From positions 3,596,001-3,660,000 of the forward strand of contig NZ_CP162495.1 of the NCBI RefSeq assembly GCF_040939125.1: 64,000 nucleotides of DNA. The letters run 5' to 3'. The notes beneath the pieces were generated by a model. That model did not search any database. It had not been told where the DNA came from and was given only the letters and a program-made list of their open reading frames with translations. Shown here piece by piece: positions 43,882 through 52,317 of this stretch; position 1 is the first letter of the stretch; each line of letters opens with the position of its first letter. A program made the translations under genes and the position numbers. Origin of the DNA: Clostridium sp. BJN0013. GTDB taxonomy: Bacteria; Bacillota; Clostridia; Clostridiales; Clostridiaceae.

Positions 43882-44621
43882 TGTACGTCCTCCTCTGCAA
43901 GTTCTTTCTCCTCTAAATATTTTTTTCGAAATACTGTCAATACTATCAATATAACAATCATGGAAGGAATAATGAAATTATCTTGTCCAAAAACAATCAA
44001 ACAGATAACAGAACATAAAACTCCGATTATTGCAGGTTTATGCTTTTTCTGAGTCTTCCATTGTCCGACAAATATTACCACAAAAAGAGCAGTTAAAACA
44101 AAATCAAGACCCTTTGTATTAAATGAAACCATAGAACCCAGTATCCCGCCGAGAGCTGTGCCTAATACCCAATAGCTGTGATCAAGGAATGTAATAAAAA
44201 AATTAAACCAGTTTTGATTTACACCCTCTGGAGGCTCCGCCGAGCAGACAATAGAAAATGTTTCATCACACAAGCCAAAAATAAGATATGGTTTTAATTT
44301 ACCAGTATTTCCATATTTATCCAGCATTGATATTCCATAAAATAAATGACGAGCATTTACCATTAATGTCATTAACAATGCATAAATAGGATTAAAAACT
44401 GATGTAAGAAAAGTAATTGCTACATATTGTGCTGATCCTGCAAATGCCATAAAGCTCATCAAAACCGCCCAACCAACACCATAACCCTTACTGTTCATTA
44501 AGATGCCATAGGCAATACCCAAGAAAGTAAATCCAGTTAATACAGGGATAGTACAGGGGAAGGCGGCCTTTAATGCTCTAGTTTTTTCTTTCAAGTTTTT
44601 CACCTCACTAAACTTAATCAA
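43878..44621 (-). CDS. azlC: AzlC, branched-chain amino acid exporter subunit
   Basis: 247 residues. ALKAAFPCTIPVLTGFTFLG, SFMAFAGSAQYVAITFLTSV and LMVNARHLFYGISMLDKYGN are family signatures. ICDETFSI-type text appears as LIFGLCDETFSIVCSAEP. About seven membrane segments. It pairs with AzlD. The start overlaps the lrp stop by 8 nt. Confidence 0.9.
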   Translation of the reverse strand: MIKFSEVKNLKEKTRALKAAFPCTIPVLTGFTFLGIAYGILMNSKGYGVGWAVLMSFMAFAGSAQYVAITFLTSVFNPIYALLMTLMVNARHLFYGISMLDKYGNTGKLKPYLIFGLCDETFSIVCSAEPPEGVNQNWFNFFITFLDHSYWVLGTALGGILGSMVSFNTKGLDFVLTALFVVIFVGQWKTQKKHKPAIIGVLCSVICLIVFGQDNFIIPSMIVILIVLTVFRKKYLEEKELAEEDVQ

Positions 44622-45081
44622 TGGGTACGTTGACAGTTCTTTTTTCTATCCCCATAACCATACTCGTTTCAACACTGCTGATTGTAGTATTCTGCATTAA
44701 TGAATCAATTATAAAGTCTCTATAGCTCTCCATATCTTTTGCTATAATTTTAAGAAGATAATCGTGGCTTCCCGTAAGTGTGTAACACTCTTGAATCTGT
44801 GGAAATCTATTTACATCCTCTAAAAATGAATGTATTGTTTGTCTATTAAGAGGTGTTATATTGACGAGAACAAATGCAAGGACTTCCATTCCCAATTTTT
44901 TCTCGTCTATAATAGTAGCGAATTTTTTGATAGTACCAGTTTCTACTAAATTTTTTGTTCTTGCCAGGCAAGCTGATGGTGAAAGTCCAATTTTTTTTGA
45001 TAAATCTAAATTTGAGATTGAACCATCTTCCTGCAATTCTCTTAAGATTGCTTTATCGATATTATCAAGAATAACCTCCAT
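44614..45081 (-). CDS. azlB: Lrp/AsnC-family regulator of azlCD
   Basis: 155 residues. The N-terminal helix-turn-helix (ILRELQEDGSISNLDLSKKI then GLSPSACLARTKNLVETG) is followed by the RAM effector domain with QECYTLTGSHDYLLKIIAKD. In Bacillus the equivalent AzlB represses azlCD and is encoded at the head of the same operon, as here. AAAGGAG 8 nt before the ATG. Confidence 0.85.
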   Translation of the reverse strand: MEVILDNIDKAILRELQEDGSISNLDLSKKIGLSPSACLARTKNLVETGTIKKFATIIDEKKLGMEVLAFVLVNITPLNRQTIHSFLEDVNRFPQIQECYTLTGSHDYLLKIIAKDMESYRDFIIDSLMQNTTISSVETSMVMGIEKRTVNVPID

Positions 45082-45377
45082 ATTATATTCTCCTTTTAAT
45101 GCTTTTTAATAAATTATATTTTGTATATAAGATATATTACCACATTATATATGTAGCGTAAATAAAAAATTGTATTTAATACTTTAATATAAAGAAATAG
45201 AGAATGTACTTTACATTTATTACTTAATTGTATGTAAATAATGGATCATTGAAAATTGAATACTGCGATAGTTTAAAGAAAAATATCGATACTCAGGTGT
45301 TAAAATATGGTATAATTTCCGTATATAAAGAAACTGAATTGCAATCTACAAATTCATAATCGGTAGGAGGAAAAAGC

Positions 45378-46286
45378 ATGACAAGAAAATATAACTTATA
45401 TCAAATAGACTCATTCACTAAGGATAAATTTGTTGGAAATCCAGCTGGAGTTATAACAAATGCTGATGGATTAACTTCGGATGAAATGCAGAAAATAGCC
45501 AGGGAGCTTAATAATTCTGAAACAGCTTTTATCTTTTCTTCAAATAGTAATGAGTATGATGTTCATATAAGGTTCTTCACGCCAACAAATGAAGTGCCAA
45601 TTTGTGGACATGCTACTATTGCTGCGCACTATGCCCGCGCTATTGAAAATACGCTTAACACTTCAAGAGTTTATCATAAGACAGGTGCAGGGATTCTGCC
45701 TGTTGATATAGTGAAAGAAAATAAAGATTACAAAATTACTATGACGCAAGGGAAAATTGAATTTGGCGATATTATTGAAAGGATAAATAGAAAAAAGCTT
45801 TTATCAGCACTAAATATAAGTGATGACGACTTATTAGAAAGTTATCCAATTCAGATTGTTTCGACAGGCCATTCTAAGGTTATGATTGGTATAAAAAACA
45901 TTGCAACCTTAAATGAAATGAAGCCTAATTATGATACCCTTTCTAAATTGAGCCATATTATTAAATGTAATGGATATTACGTTTTTACAGTTGATTCTCA
46001 GGATAGTGATGTTTTGGTTCACGGTAGAATGTTTGCTCCTGCTATAGGTATTAATGAAGATCCTGTAACTGGTAATGCAAACGGTCCTTTGGGTGCATAT
46101 TTGGTTCACCATAAATTGATCAATCATAATAATTCTTTACTTAAATTTAAAGCTAAACAAGGCGAAGCTATAAAACGTTCAGGTACTATTGAGGTGGAAG
46201 TAGTTATAGAAAATAATAAACCTGTAGAAGTTAAAATTTCAGGAAATGCTGTAATAGCATTTAAATCCGAGTTGTTGTTGCAATAA
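45378..46286 (+). CDS. PhzF-family isomerase/epimerase-like protein
   Basis: 302 residues. The N-terminus YNLYQIDSFTKDKFVGNPAG, with ELNNSETAFIF (active Glu) and VPICGHATIAAHY, and DPVTGNANGPLGAYLVHH near residue 235, define the diaminopimelate epimerase-like PhzF fold. The biological substrate is not known for most members. AGGAGGAAAAAGC precedes the ATG. TATAAT at 45311-45316 may be its -10. The gap 46287-46772 behind it holds no gene I can support; a 30-codon open run near 46390-46490 is probably chance or decay. Confidence 0.82.
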   Translation: MTRKYNLYQIDSFTKDKFVGNPAGVITNADGLTSDEMQKIARELNNSETAFIFSSNSNEYDVHIRFFTPTNEVPICGHATIAAHYARAIENTLNTSRVYHKTGAGILPVDIVKENKDYKITMTQGKIEFGDIIERINRKKLLSALNISDDDLLESYPIQIVSTGHSKVMIGIKNIATLNEMKPNYDTLSKLSHIIKCNGYYVFTVDSQDSDVLVHGRMFAPAIGINEDPVTGNANGPLGAYLVHHKLINHNNSLLKFKAKQGEAIKRSGTIEVEVVIENNKPVEVKISGNAVIAFKSELLLQ

Positions 46287-46772
46287 TTATTCAAAGTGGA
46301 AGTCACAGTATTACTATTTGGGTTAGCTCACTATCTTCTTATTTAATGTCATCACTGAAAAGACGAACGATTTGCTAGAACATTGATGAAGAATTACAGG
46401 AGCCATTTGTGGGATATGGGGATATTATAAATGCACAGATGGAATTATATACAGAGAAATTTATATATGTGCTCTTAAAGATACTTTGAAGTCTATTGGA
46501 ATTATTGAAACTATAAAAAGATAAGTAGAATGTTTTCAATGGATATATGTGGTAATATTGTTTAGAAATGAATTACAACTGCAATTTGATGTGAAATAAC
46601 TATAAATACTGAAGAAAAAATTAAAACAAAATAATTAACATTTAAAACGCAATAGGAATTAAAATTATTTCTGAACTGGAATATTATTCACTTCCAACAC
46701 ACTACCTCTTATTATGTTATAAATCTTATTAATATACCTATCTACTATTCAATTATTTAATATTAAACTATA

Positions 46773-46825
46773 TTGACAAAAGAATTTGTGTGTAGTATAG
46801 TGTACTTATTGAATAAGTACACTAT
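46773..46825 (+). promoter_or_regulatory. Promoter and operator of the GntR-ABC operon
   Basis: TTGACA (46773-46778), 17 nt, TATAGT (46796-46801). A perfect 14-bp inverted repeat ATAGTGTACTTATT-G-AATAAGTACACTAT (46797-46825) starts in the -10 and covers the transcription start, fitting autorepression by the GntR protein. Confidence 0.85.
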
Positions 46826-46844
46826 AAATGATAGGAGGGTCACT

Positions 46845-47222
46845 TTGAATATTATAATAAGCAGCAATACAAGTAAGCCCATCTATGAACAGATTACCTC
46901 ACAAATGAAAGCTATGGTGATGAGTGGTGAATTAAAAACAGGAGACCAAATTCCATCTATGAGGGCTCTTGCAAAATCACTCCACGTGAGTGTGATAACT
47001 GTACAAAAGGCATATGAGGATTTACAGCGTGACGGGTTTATTGAGACAACAGTTGGACGCGGTAGCTTTATATCAGCTCAAAATAAGGATTTTGTTCAAG
47101 AGGAACAGCAACGAATAGCTGAAGAACATCTACAGGAAGCTGCTGATATCGGCCGTACCAACGGCATCAAACTCGAAAAACTTATTGAACTTTTAACAAT
47201 GTTTTATCAAGGAGAGGAATAG
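46845..47222 (+). CDS. GntR-family repressor (YtrA type)
   Basis: 125 residues from a TTG start; AGGAGGG lies 5 nt before it. IYEQITSQMKAMVMSGELKT and PSMRALAKSLHVSVITVQKA form the GntR winged helix; the short C-terminal helix (EEHLQEAADIGRTNGIKLEK) is the YtrA-type dimerisation region. Such regulators control the ABC transporter genes that follow, usually in response to cell-wall-active agents. A perfect palindrome lies in its promoter. Confidence 0.88.
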   Translation: MNIIISSNTSKPIYEQITSQMKAMVMSGELKTGDQIPSMRALAKSLHVSVITVQKAYEDLQRDGFIETTVGRGSFISAQNKDFVQEEQQRIAEEHLQEAADIGRTNGIKLEKLIELLTMFYQGEE

Positions 47223-47227
47223 GCACT

Positions 47228-48088
47228 ATGGATAGTATTTTACAAGTTAGAAACTTAACTAAACAGTATCCGGGTTTTAAACTTGACCATGTTTCATTTG
47301 ACATTTTCAAAGGAACGATAATGGGTCTAATTGGTGAAAATGGAGCTGGTAAAAGCACTACAATAAATGCAATTTTAGACTTAGTAAAAAAAGATGATGG
47401 CGAGGTGATCTTTTGGGGAAAGAAATTATCCGATGATCCCAAACATCTCAAAGAGGACATAGGTGTTGTTTTTGATGATATCAATTTTTATGAAACACTG
47501 ACACCTGCAAAAATAGAGAATATTTCTCGAGCTGCTTATATTAAATGGGATAGAAGAGTGTTTAATAAATATATAAGAAAATTCAATTTGCCACTTAACA
47601 AAGAAATTAAGACTTTTTCCAAAGGCATGAAAGTAAAACTTTGTATTGCGGCTGCCCTTTCCCATCATCCTAAGTTCCTTATTTTAGATGAAGCAACCAG
47701 TGGTCTTGATCCAATTATGCGGGATGACATGCTTGATGTGTTTTTAGATTTTGTTCAGAATGAAAATCATTCTATTCTCATTTCTTCTCACATTACCAGT
47801 GATTTAGAAAAGATTGCTGATTATATTGCTTTTATTCATCAAGGAAGACTTGTTTTTACTAAACCCAAAGATGAACTAATTTATAATTATGGCATTATCC
47901 GTTGCGATACTTCTACATTTGAAAAAATCGATAAATCTGAAATCCTTGCTTATCGAAAAAAAGACTACGAATGGGAGGTTCTAGTTTCCAATAAAAAAAA
48001 GGCGCAAGAGAAATATAAAAAATCGGTGATAGATAACGCCTCTATTGATGATATTTTGCTTCTTTTCATAAAGGGGGCGAAAAAATGA
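47228..48088 (+). CDS. ABC transporter ATP-binding protein
   Basis: 286 residues. Walker A is GLIGENGAGKSTTI, the signature region is KTFSKGMKVKLCIAAAL (FSKGM in place of LSGGQ, as in YtrB/bacitracin-type exporters), Walker B is HPKFLILDEATSGLDP, and switch His is ISSHITSDLEKI. It lies 5 nt after gntR and overlaps the permease gene by 4 nt. It drives export by the adjacent permease, with an unknown substrate. Confidence 0.9.
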   Translation: MDSILQVRNLTKQYPGFKLDHVSFDIFKGTIMGLIGENGAGKSTTINAILDLVKKDDGEVIFWGKKLSDDPKHLKEDIGVVFDDINFYETLTPAKIENISRAAYIKWDRRVFNKYIRKFNLPLNKEIKTFSKGMKVKLCIAAALSHHPKFLILDEATSGLDPIMRDDMLDVFLDFVQNENHSILISSHITSDLEKIADYIAFIHQGRLVFTKPKDELIYNYGIIRCDTSTFEKIDKSEILAYRKKDYEWEVLVSNKKKAQEKYKKSVIDNASIDDILLLFIKGAKK

Positions 48089-48735
48089 GAAGCTTAATCT
48101 TGAAAGATATTTATAACATCATGCACGGAGCAAAGTCCATGTTGTTACTAACAATTGTTTTAACCGTTGCAATTATTCCACTCGCTGGCTTGCCCTCTTA
48201 TGTTGTTGCCAATATTGTTATATACAGTATGATGGTAGTTACAACATTTGCTTTTGATGATAACTCAAAATGGACGAGATATGCTATGGTTATGCCCATT
48301 ACTAAAAAAGAAGTTGTGCGTAGTAAATTTTGCATGCTAATGATTTTTTGTTTGTTGGGAATTCTATCTGGTATCTGCTTTGGTATTGTGGGTGGAATCA
48401 TTACCCAAAAATTTAGTATCTCAAATACGGATAATATTAGTGATTTAATATTTTCGGGAATAATTGGAGTAATCATTTCAGCTATTTGTGGAAGCATAAA
48501 CATACCTCTTATTTTTAAATATGGCTCAGAATCAGCGCGTCAATTAATAATAGTTGCGTTTGTCATGCCTACAGCTTTAGCTTTTACCATTTATAAAATC
48601 GGTATGCTCTTGAACATTACTATTCCATCTGAAGTCGTTTCTATGTTAAAATATATCGCACCCATTTTAATCATGTTGTTTATGTATTTTATGTACAAGT
48701 TAAGTTGTAATATTTTTATAAATAAAGATCTTTAA
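48085..48735 (+). CDS. ABC-2 type permease
   Basis: 216 residues, with an N-terminal cytoplasmic start (MRSLILKDIYNIMHGAKSML) and six hydrophobic segments. The FDDNSKWTRYAMVMPITKKE loop is typical of ABC-2 permeases of the YtrC/ABC2_membrane_5 type. It pairs with the upstream ATPase. Overlap ATGA; GGGGGCG before the start. Confidence 0.85.
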   Translation: MRSLILKDIYNIMHGAKSMLLLTIVLTVAIIPLAGLPSYVVANIVIYSMMVVTTFAFDDNSKWTRYAMVMPITKKEVVRSKFCMLMIFCLLGILSGICFGIVGGIITQKFSISNTDNISDLIFSGIIGVIISAICGSINIPLIFKYGSESARQLIIVAFVMPTALAFTIYKIGMLLNITIPSEVVSMLKYIAPILIMLFMYFMYKLSCNIFINKDL

Positions 48736-48837
48736 AATTATATTTTAAAGTCATAGAGGTCGTTTAAGTTGTGTAAATTGAACTCTTCATCAAAATAATG
48801 TCCGTCACAGTAAAATATTATTAGGCAGAAAAAAAGG

Positions 48838-48874
48838 AAAGGCCGCCAGCAATTACCTAGCTGAAAGGCCTTTT
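48838..48874 (+). terminator. Terminator of the GntR-ABC operon
   Basis: AAAGGCC and GGCCTTT with an inner CAGC/GCTG stem, followed by TATT on the plus strand. Confidence 0.75.
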
Positions 48875-48936
48875 ATTCATACTAAAGACTTTTTATAATT
48901 AATTTTGAGAAAACAAATATAGAAAGGAGCTTTAGT

Positions 48937-49125
48937 ATGAATAATATAATTTTAAAGGAACAGTTAAAAGAATCTAAAAGAGCCATAAATGTTGAAGTGA
49001 AGGCACTTATAAAAGAACAGAAAAAGACCAGAAAATATAATGAAAATATGCAAAGCAGCATAATATATGGACAAGGCAAAGTTACAAGAACTAAACAAAT
49101 ATTAAAGGGTCTATCAGGTTTTTGA
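48937..49125 (+). CDS. Small Lys-rich protein (62 aa), unknown
   Basis: MNNIILKEQLKESKRAINVE, then VKALIKEQKKTRKYNENMQS and GQGKVTRTKQILKGLSGF. It is basic, mostly helical and has no membrane segment. AAAGGAG 7-8 nt before the ATG supports a real gene. It is not recognisable as a known family. Confidence 0.55.
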   Translation: MNNIILKEQLKESKRAINVEVKALIKEQKKTRKYNENMQSSIIYGQGKVTRTKQILKGLSGF

Positions 49126-49280
49126 TTTTATGTTAATGATATTACGATAAATTTTTAAAATGCATTATAAAATATAATAGATTATTTCTGTCCAAAATTA
49201 AAAAGGAAAAATATTGATGTTAAAGAAAAATTTGTGACATATAAAGTTTTACTGTCTCGTTTATTAATAGAATTCCTATT

Positions 49281-49480
49281 TTATAAGGGTTCAATTCTTA
49301 ATAAGTTTACATCTCCATTCTTAAGATTCAGAGCCTTTTGAAGAAGTTCTGTTAATCTAGTATCCATACATGACAAAATCACCAATTTTTTATCCGGGTG
49401 TTAGAGGTAACATATTTATTATACCTTTTATTCTCTACAAAACAACGATTATAATCCAATATTTGCTATAATTTATTCAT
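49281..49480 (-). pseudogene. Beta-carbonic anhydrase, N-terminal fragment
   Basis: A ribosome site GGAGG and ATG remain (49480), but codon 5 is a stop. The order FVENKRYNKYVTSNT and, after a frameshift, KLVILSCMDTRLTELLQKAL and NLKNGD matches the start of beta-carbonic anhydrase, with the zinc ligand Cys in SCMDTR. The frame ends soon after. The C-terminal end of a family member lies at 38817-38903. Confidence 0.65.
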
Positions 49481-49517
49481 AATATTCCTCCAAAATTTTT
49501 GAATAACTTCACATTTT

Positions 49518-49739
49518 CTATAATTTCATTTCATTTAATATATCCCTTAGTTTTTTTAATTCCTCATTGGTTAAAGTAATACCTTTACCCATTTTTGTAT
49601 GTTCAGGTGACCAATCTCTAATATCAAATTTAGGTGCATTATTATTCCAGCTCATTAGGTTTAATTCTTTTTTCCATCCCTTTGGTGATTCTGAAATGAT
49701 CCCTATAGTTTCCTTTATTTCATATTTTATATCCGCCAT
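49518..49739 (-). CDS. PC4/YdbC-like ssDNA-binding protein
   Basis: 73 residues from MADIKYEIKETIGIISESPK. GWKKELNLMSWNNNAPKFDI and RDWSPEHTKMGKGITLTNEE match the YdbC/PC4 (transcriptional coactivator p15) family, dimers that bind single-stranded DNA through a curved sheet. GGAAGG precedes this ATG. It stands alone. Confidence 0.82.
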   Translation of the reverse strand: MADIKYEIKETIGIISESPKGWKKELNLMSWNNNAPKFDIRDWSPEHTKMGKGITLTNEELKKLRDILNEMKL

Positions 49740-49774
49740 AATATACCTTCCTCTCATATTGATTAAATTAGATT

Positions 49775-49923
49775 ATCAAGTGATTCTTAGGTTCAGGTGG
49801 AGTTTGCTATAGAGAAATGCTTTTTTACATCTGAACCTTAGAAGAACTTATCCAAGCGCATATCAGTGCTTATCTGTCACTTTGAAAAAGATAGGAATAT
49901 TGTTAATTCCAGTGCTCGGATAA
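49775..49923 (+). repeat. Structured 149-nt dispersed repeat, copy B
   Basis: Begins ATCAAGTGATTCTTAGGTTC, has the long TTAGGTTCAGGTGGAG hairpin with partner ending CTGAACCTTAGAAGAACTT, and closes with CTCGGATAA. It is the same length as copy A, with about a quarter of the second-half bases changed. It lies between the divergent start of the PC4-like gene and the end of the lipase gene, on the opposite strand to both. Confidence 0.7.
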
Positions 49924-50041
49924 GTATATTATACTAAATATCAATATTCCAATACACTATATAAAAAATTCAGCTTAATCAAAATACATTTAAGCTGTAA
50001 TTTATGAAAAATTATTCTTTCAAATATATCTAAAAATTTCT

Positions 50042-50869
50042 CTAAATTCTTTCTTCAATCCATTGATGTATATCTTCTATAATACTTTCTTTTTCATCTT
50101 TTTCACTTAATATTTCATGATAACATTCAGGATATATTTCTATGGATTTATCTCTTGAACTTATGTTGTCAAACAACCATTTAGCTTCCTCTTTTTTAAC
50201 TATTTTATCCTTTTCTCCATTAAGTATAAGACATGGATACTCGTAACCTTTGATATTCTCACCAATCCATTTAGAACCTTTTATAAATGATTCTCCCAAA
50301 AGTTTTATATTGATTTCTCTTAGTACAAGAGGATCATTATTATAATCTTCAATCACTGCTGTATCTCTACACATAAATTTAACTAAAAGATTAGGAGATT
50401 TCTCTCTTGGATTTTTTTCAAAATAATTATTTTCTTTTAAACTTTTAAAAGCTGGAGGTTCTAAAACTGCAGCTCCTGACAGTATTTGACCTTTTAATTT
50501 ATCTCTATATTTTATTCCATAGCCTACGGTAATAAATCCTCCCATACTGTGGCCAAACATAAATACAGGTAAACCTTTATTTTCTTCCAGAGCCATATTC
50601 ACCACTCTATCCGTATCCTTGAAAAAATACTGAAAATCTTCCACATAGCCTCTTTCTCCTCCAGATTTTCCATGTCCTCTATTATCGAATCTATAAACTG
50701 TATATTTAAAATGATTTAACTGTTCTGTAAAATACTCATATCTACCTGAATGTTCACAAAGTCCATGTACTATTACAACTACTGCCCTGGCAGAATCTAC
50801 TATATCTTTAGTATAAAATAATTCAGTATCATCAAATGTATTGAATTTACCTTCTAAATGATTTAACAT
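50042..50869 (-). CDS. Alpha/beta hydrolase, monoacylglycerol lipase type
   Basis: 275 residues. The Hydrolase_4 fold shows the oxyanion region VVIVHGLCEHSGRYEYFTEQ, FDNRGHGKSGGERGYVEDF, nucleophile GHSMGGFITV, acid LNGEKDKIVKKEEA and His in YPECYHEILSEKDE. It likely hydrolyses monoacylglycerols or similar esters. AAGGAG precedes the ATG at 50869 by 10 nt; the GTG nine bases upstream overlaps the ribosome site. Confidence 0.85.
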   Translation of the reverse strand: MLNHLEGKFNTFDDTELFYTKDIVDSARAVVVIVHGLCEHSGRYEYFTEQLNHFKYTVYRFDNRGHGKSGGERGYVEDFQYFFKDTDRVVNMALEENKGLPVFMFGHSMGGFITVGYGIKYRDKLKGQILSGAAVLEPPAFKSLKENNYFEKNPREKSPNLLVKFMCRDTAVIEDYNNDPLVLREINIKLLGESFIKGSKWIGENIKGYEYPCLILNGEKDKIVKKEEAKWLFDNISSRDKSIEIYPECYHEILSEKDEKESIIEDIHQWIEERI

Positions 50870-50969
50870 ATACACCACTCTCCTTTATTAAATTATTCTA
50901 CAAAAGATTTGGTTTTCCTTCAAACTACTTTTGTGAACTACCATCACTTAGTTAAAGAAAATAACGCAA

Positions 50970-51020
50970 AATTTAACCCAGTAATTTTATTTATAAATCT
51001 ATAAATCACCGGGTTGAATT
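50970..51020 (-). terminator. Terminator of the oxoprolinase cluster
   Basis: AATTTAACCC and GGGTTGAATT are paired arms of a long AT-rich hairpin (one mismatch) just beyond the DUF1097 stop. The U run on the minus strand is short. Confidence 0.55.
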
Positions 51021-51034
51021 AAAAATTAATTTAA

Positions 51035-51541
51035 TCATTGTTTATCTTTAGCTGGCATAGTAAAAACTATACTTAAATATCCAAAAATAGGTCCTAATGC
51101 ATTACCAATTAATGCCCATACTAAAGCCATCAAAATATCATAACTCTGTACTCCCATCTTTGGGAAAAATCCTCCATAGAACACTGCAAAGGTTGTGGAA
51201 TAGGCATTAAATGCAGATAAAGAACAATTAGTATAGGGAATCCTTAAACAAATCATAAGTAGAAAAACAGTTATAAGTACTGCTATCATCATTGCCGGCA
51301 TTGATGGCATAATCTTTCCAAAGTCATTAATAAGGAATATGCAAAGTACTGCCAGCAAAGCCCCAGGTAACATTGAAGGATATATACTCTTCATAGTAGA
51401 AGGAGTTGCACCTAAAGCAAAATACCAGGCCCATCCTATAAACAGTGCCCATACTGGAAATCCTAGTCCAGGCAATGAAACTAAACAGGAAAGAGCAGCA
51501 AGTACAGCAACTACAATTTCTATAGGAATTTTTGCCTTCAT
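51035..51541 (-). CDS. DUF1097 membrane protein
   Basis: 168 residues and five to six membrane segments. The blocks LGFPVWALFIGWAWYFALGA and NCSLSAFNAYSTTFAVFYGG are family-like. Members are often next to lactam or amino-acid catabolic genes; here it closes the pxp/acc cluster 12 nt behind pxpA, so it may import the substrate. Transport is inferred from context. Confidence 0.75.
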   Translation of the reverse strand: MKAKIPIEIVVAVLAALSCLVSLPGLGFPVWALFIGWAWYFALGATPSTMKSIYPSMLPGALLAVLCIFLINDFGKIMPSMPAMMIAVLITVFLLMICLRIPYTNCSLSAFNAYSTTFAVFYGGFFPKMGVQSYDILMALVWALIGNALGPIFGYLSIVFTMPAKDKQ

Positions 51542-51553
51542 ATACTTCCTCCT

Positions 51554-52315
51554 TTAAACATATATATTTGATATACTACTTAATTCTACGCCATTTGATA
51601 TCAACACTTCTTTAATTTCCTTTACTACTTCAACAGCATTGGGAGAATCTCCGTGGACACATACTGTGATTGCATCAGCCTTTATAAGCTTGCCAGTTAC
51701 GGTTTCAATTTTCTTATCTTTAGCTACCATAAGTGCCCTCTCTGCAACTTCTTTAGGAGAGCGAGCTTTTTTGGTTCTCTCAAGTACCCAATTGCCAGAA
51801 TCATCATAATCTAAATCGACCAGCATTTCCGAAACCATTTTAAGTTCTTTTTGCTTTCCCCTCTCAAAGGCAATGGTATTTTCGGGAAGTACAACATAAA
51901 GCTCTGGATTATATTCTTTAACTGTATCTAAAAAACAATCCACATATATCTCATATTCAGAAACCATACGATACAATATTCCATGAGGCTTAATATGCTG
52001 CATCTTTAAATTATTTACTTTTAGAAAACCATCTAAAGCTCCAAGTTGGTAGATGACATCTGCCCTCAATTCTTCTGAAGTTAAATTAATTTCTCTTCTG
52101 CCAAAGCCCTGTTTGTCGTTAAGCCCCACATGTGCACCAATTGCAACATTATATTTTTTAGCAAATTGTATTGTCTTTTCCATTACTAAAGAATCTCCTG
52201 CATGAAATCCCGCAGCTATATTAGCAGAGGTTATATACTTCATGACTTCCTCATCATTGCCTAATGTGTATCTACCAAAACTTTCTCCCATGTCAACATT
52301 TATATCTATTTTCAT
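51554..52315 (-). CDS. pxpA: 5-oxoprolinase subunit A (LamB/YcsF family)
   Basis: 253 residues. IDINVDMGESFGRYTLGNDE, ANIAAGFHAGDSLVMEKTIQ, AIGAHVGLNDKQGFGRREIN and MQHIKPHGILYRM contain the conserved metal-binding Asp/His residues. With PxpB and PxpC it opens 5-oxoproline (pyroglutamate) to glutamate using ATP. GGAGGTG within the last codons of accC precedes the ATG. Confidence 0.88.
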   Translation of the reverse strand: MKIDINVDMGESFGRYTLGNDEEVMKYITSANIAAGFHAGDSLVMEKTIQFAKKYNVAIGAHVGLNDKQGFGRREINLTSEELRADVIYQLGALDGFLKVNNLKMQHIKPHGILYRMVSEYEIYVDCFLDTVKEYNPELYVVLPENTIAFERGKQKELKMVSEMLVDLDYDDSGNWVLERTKKARSPKEVAERALMVAKDKKIETVTGKLIKADAITVCVHGDSPNAVEVVKEIKEVLISNGVELSSISNIYV

Positions 52316-52317
52316 AA

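Noticed and set aside
46390-46490. Possible small gene after phzF
   Set aside because: The open run has no start with a ribosome site, and two frames give equally poor text.
49825-49923. T-box or other known riboswitch in the repeat family
   Set aside because: The GGGTGTTAGCAATGGTAGCG stretch faintly recalls a T-box antiterminator, but there is no specifier loop or terminator, and the copies are not upstream of aminoacylation or amino-acid genes.
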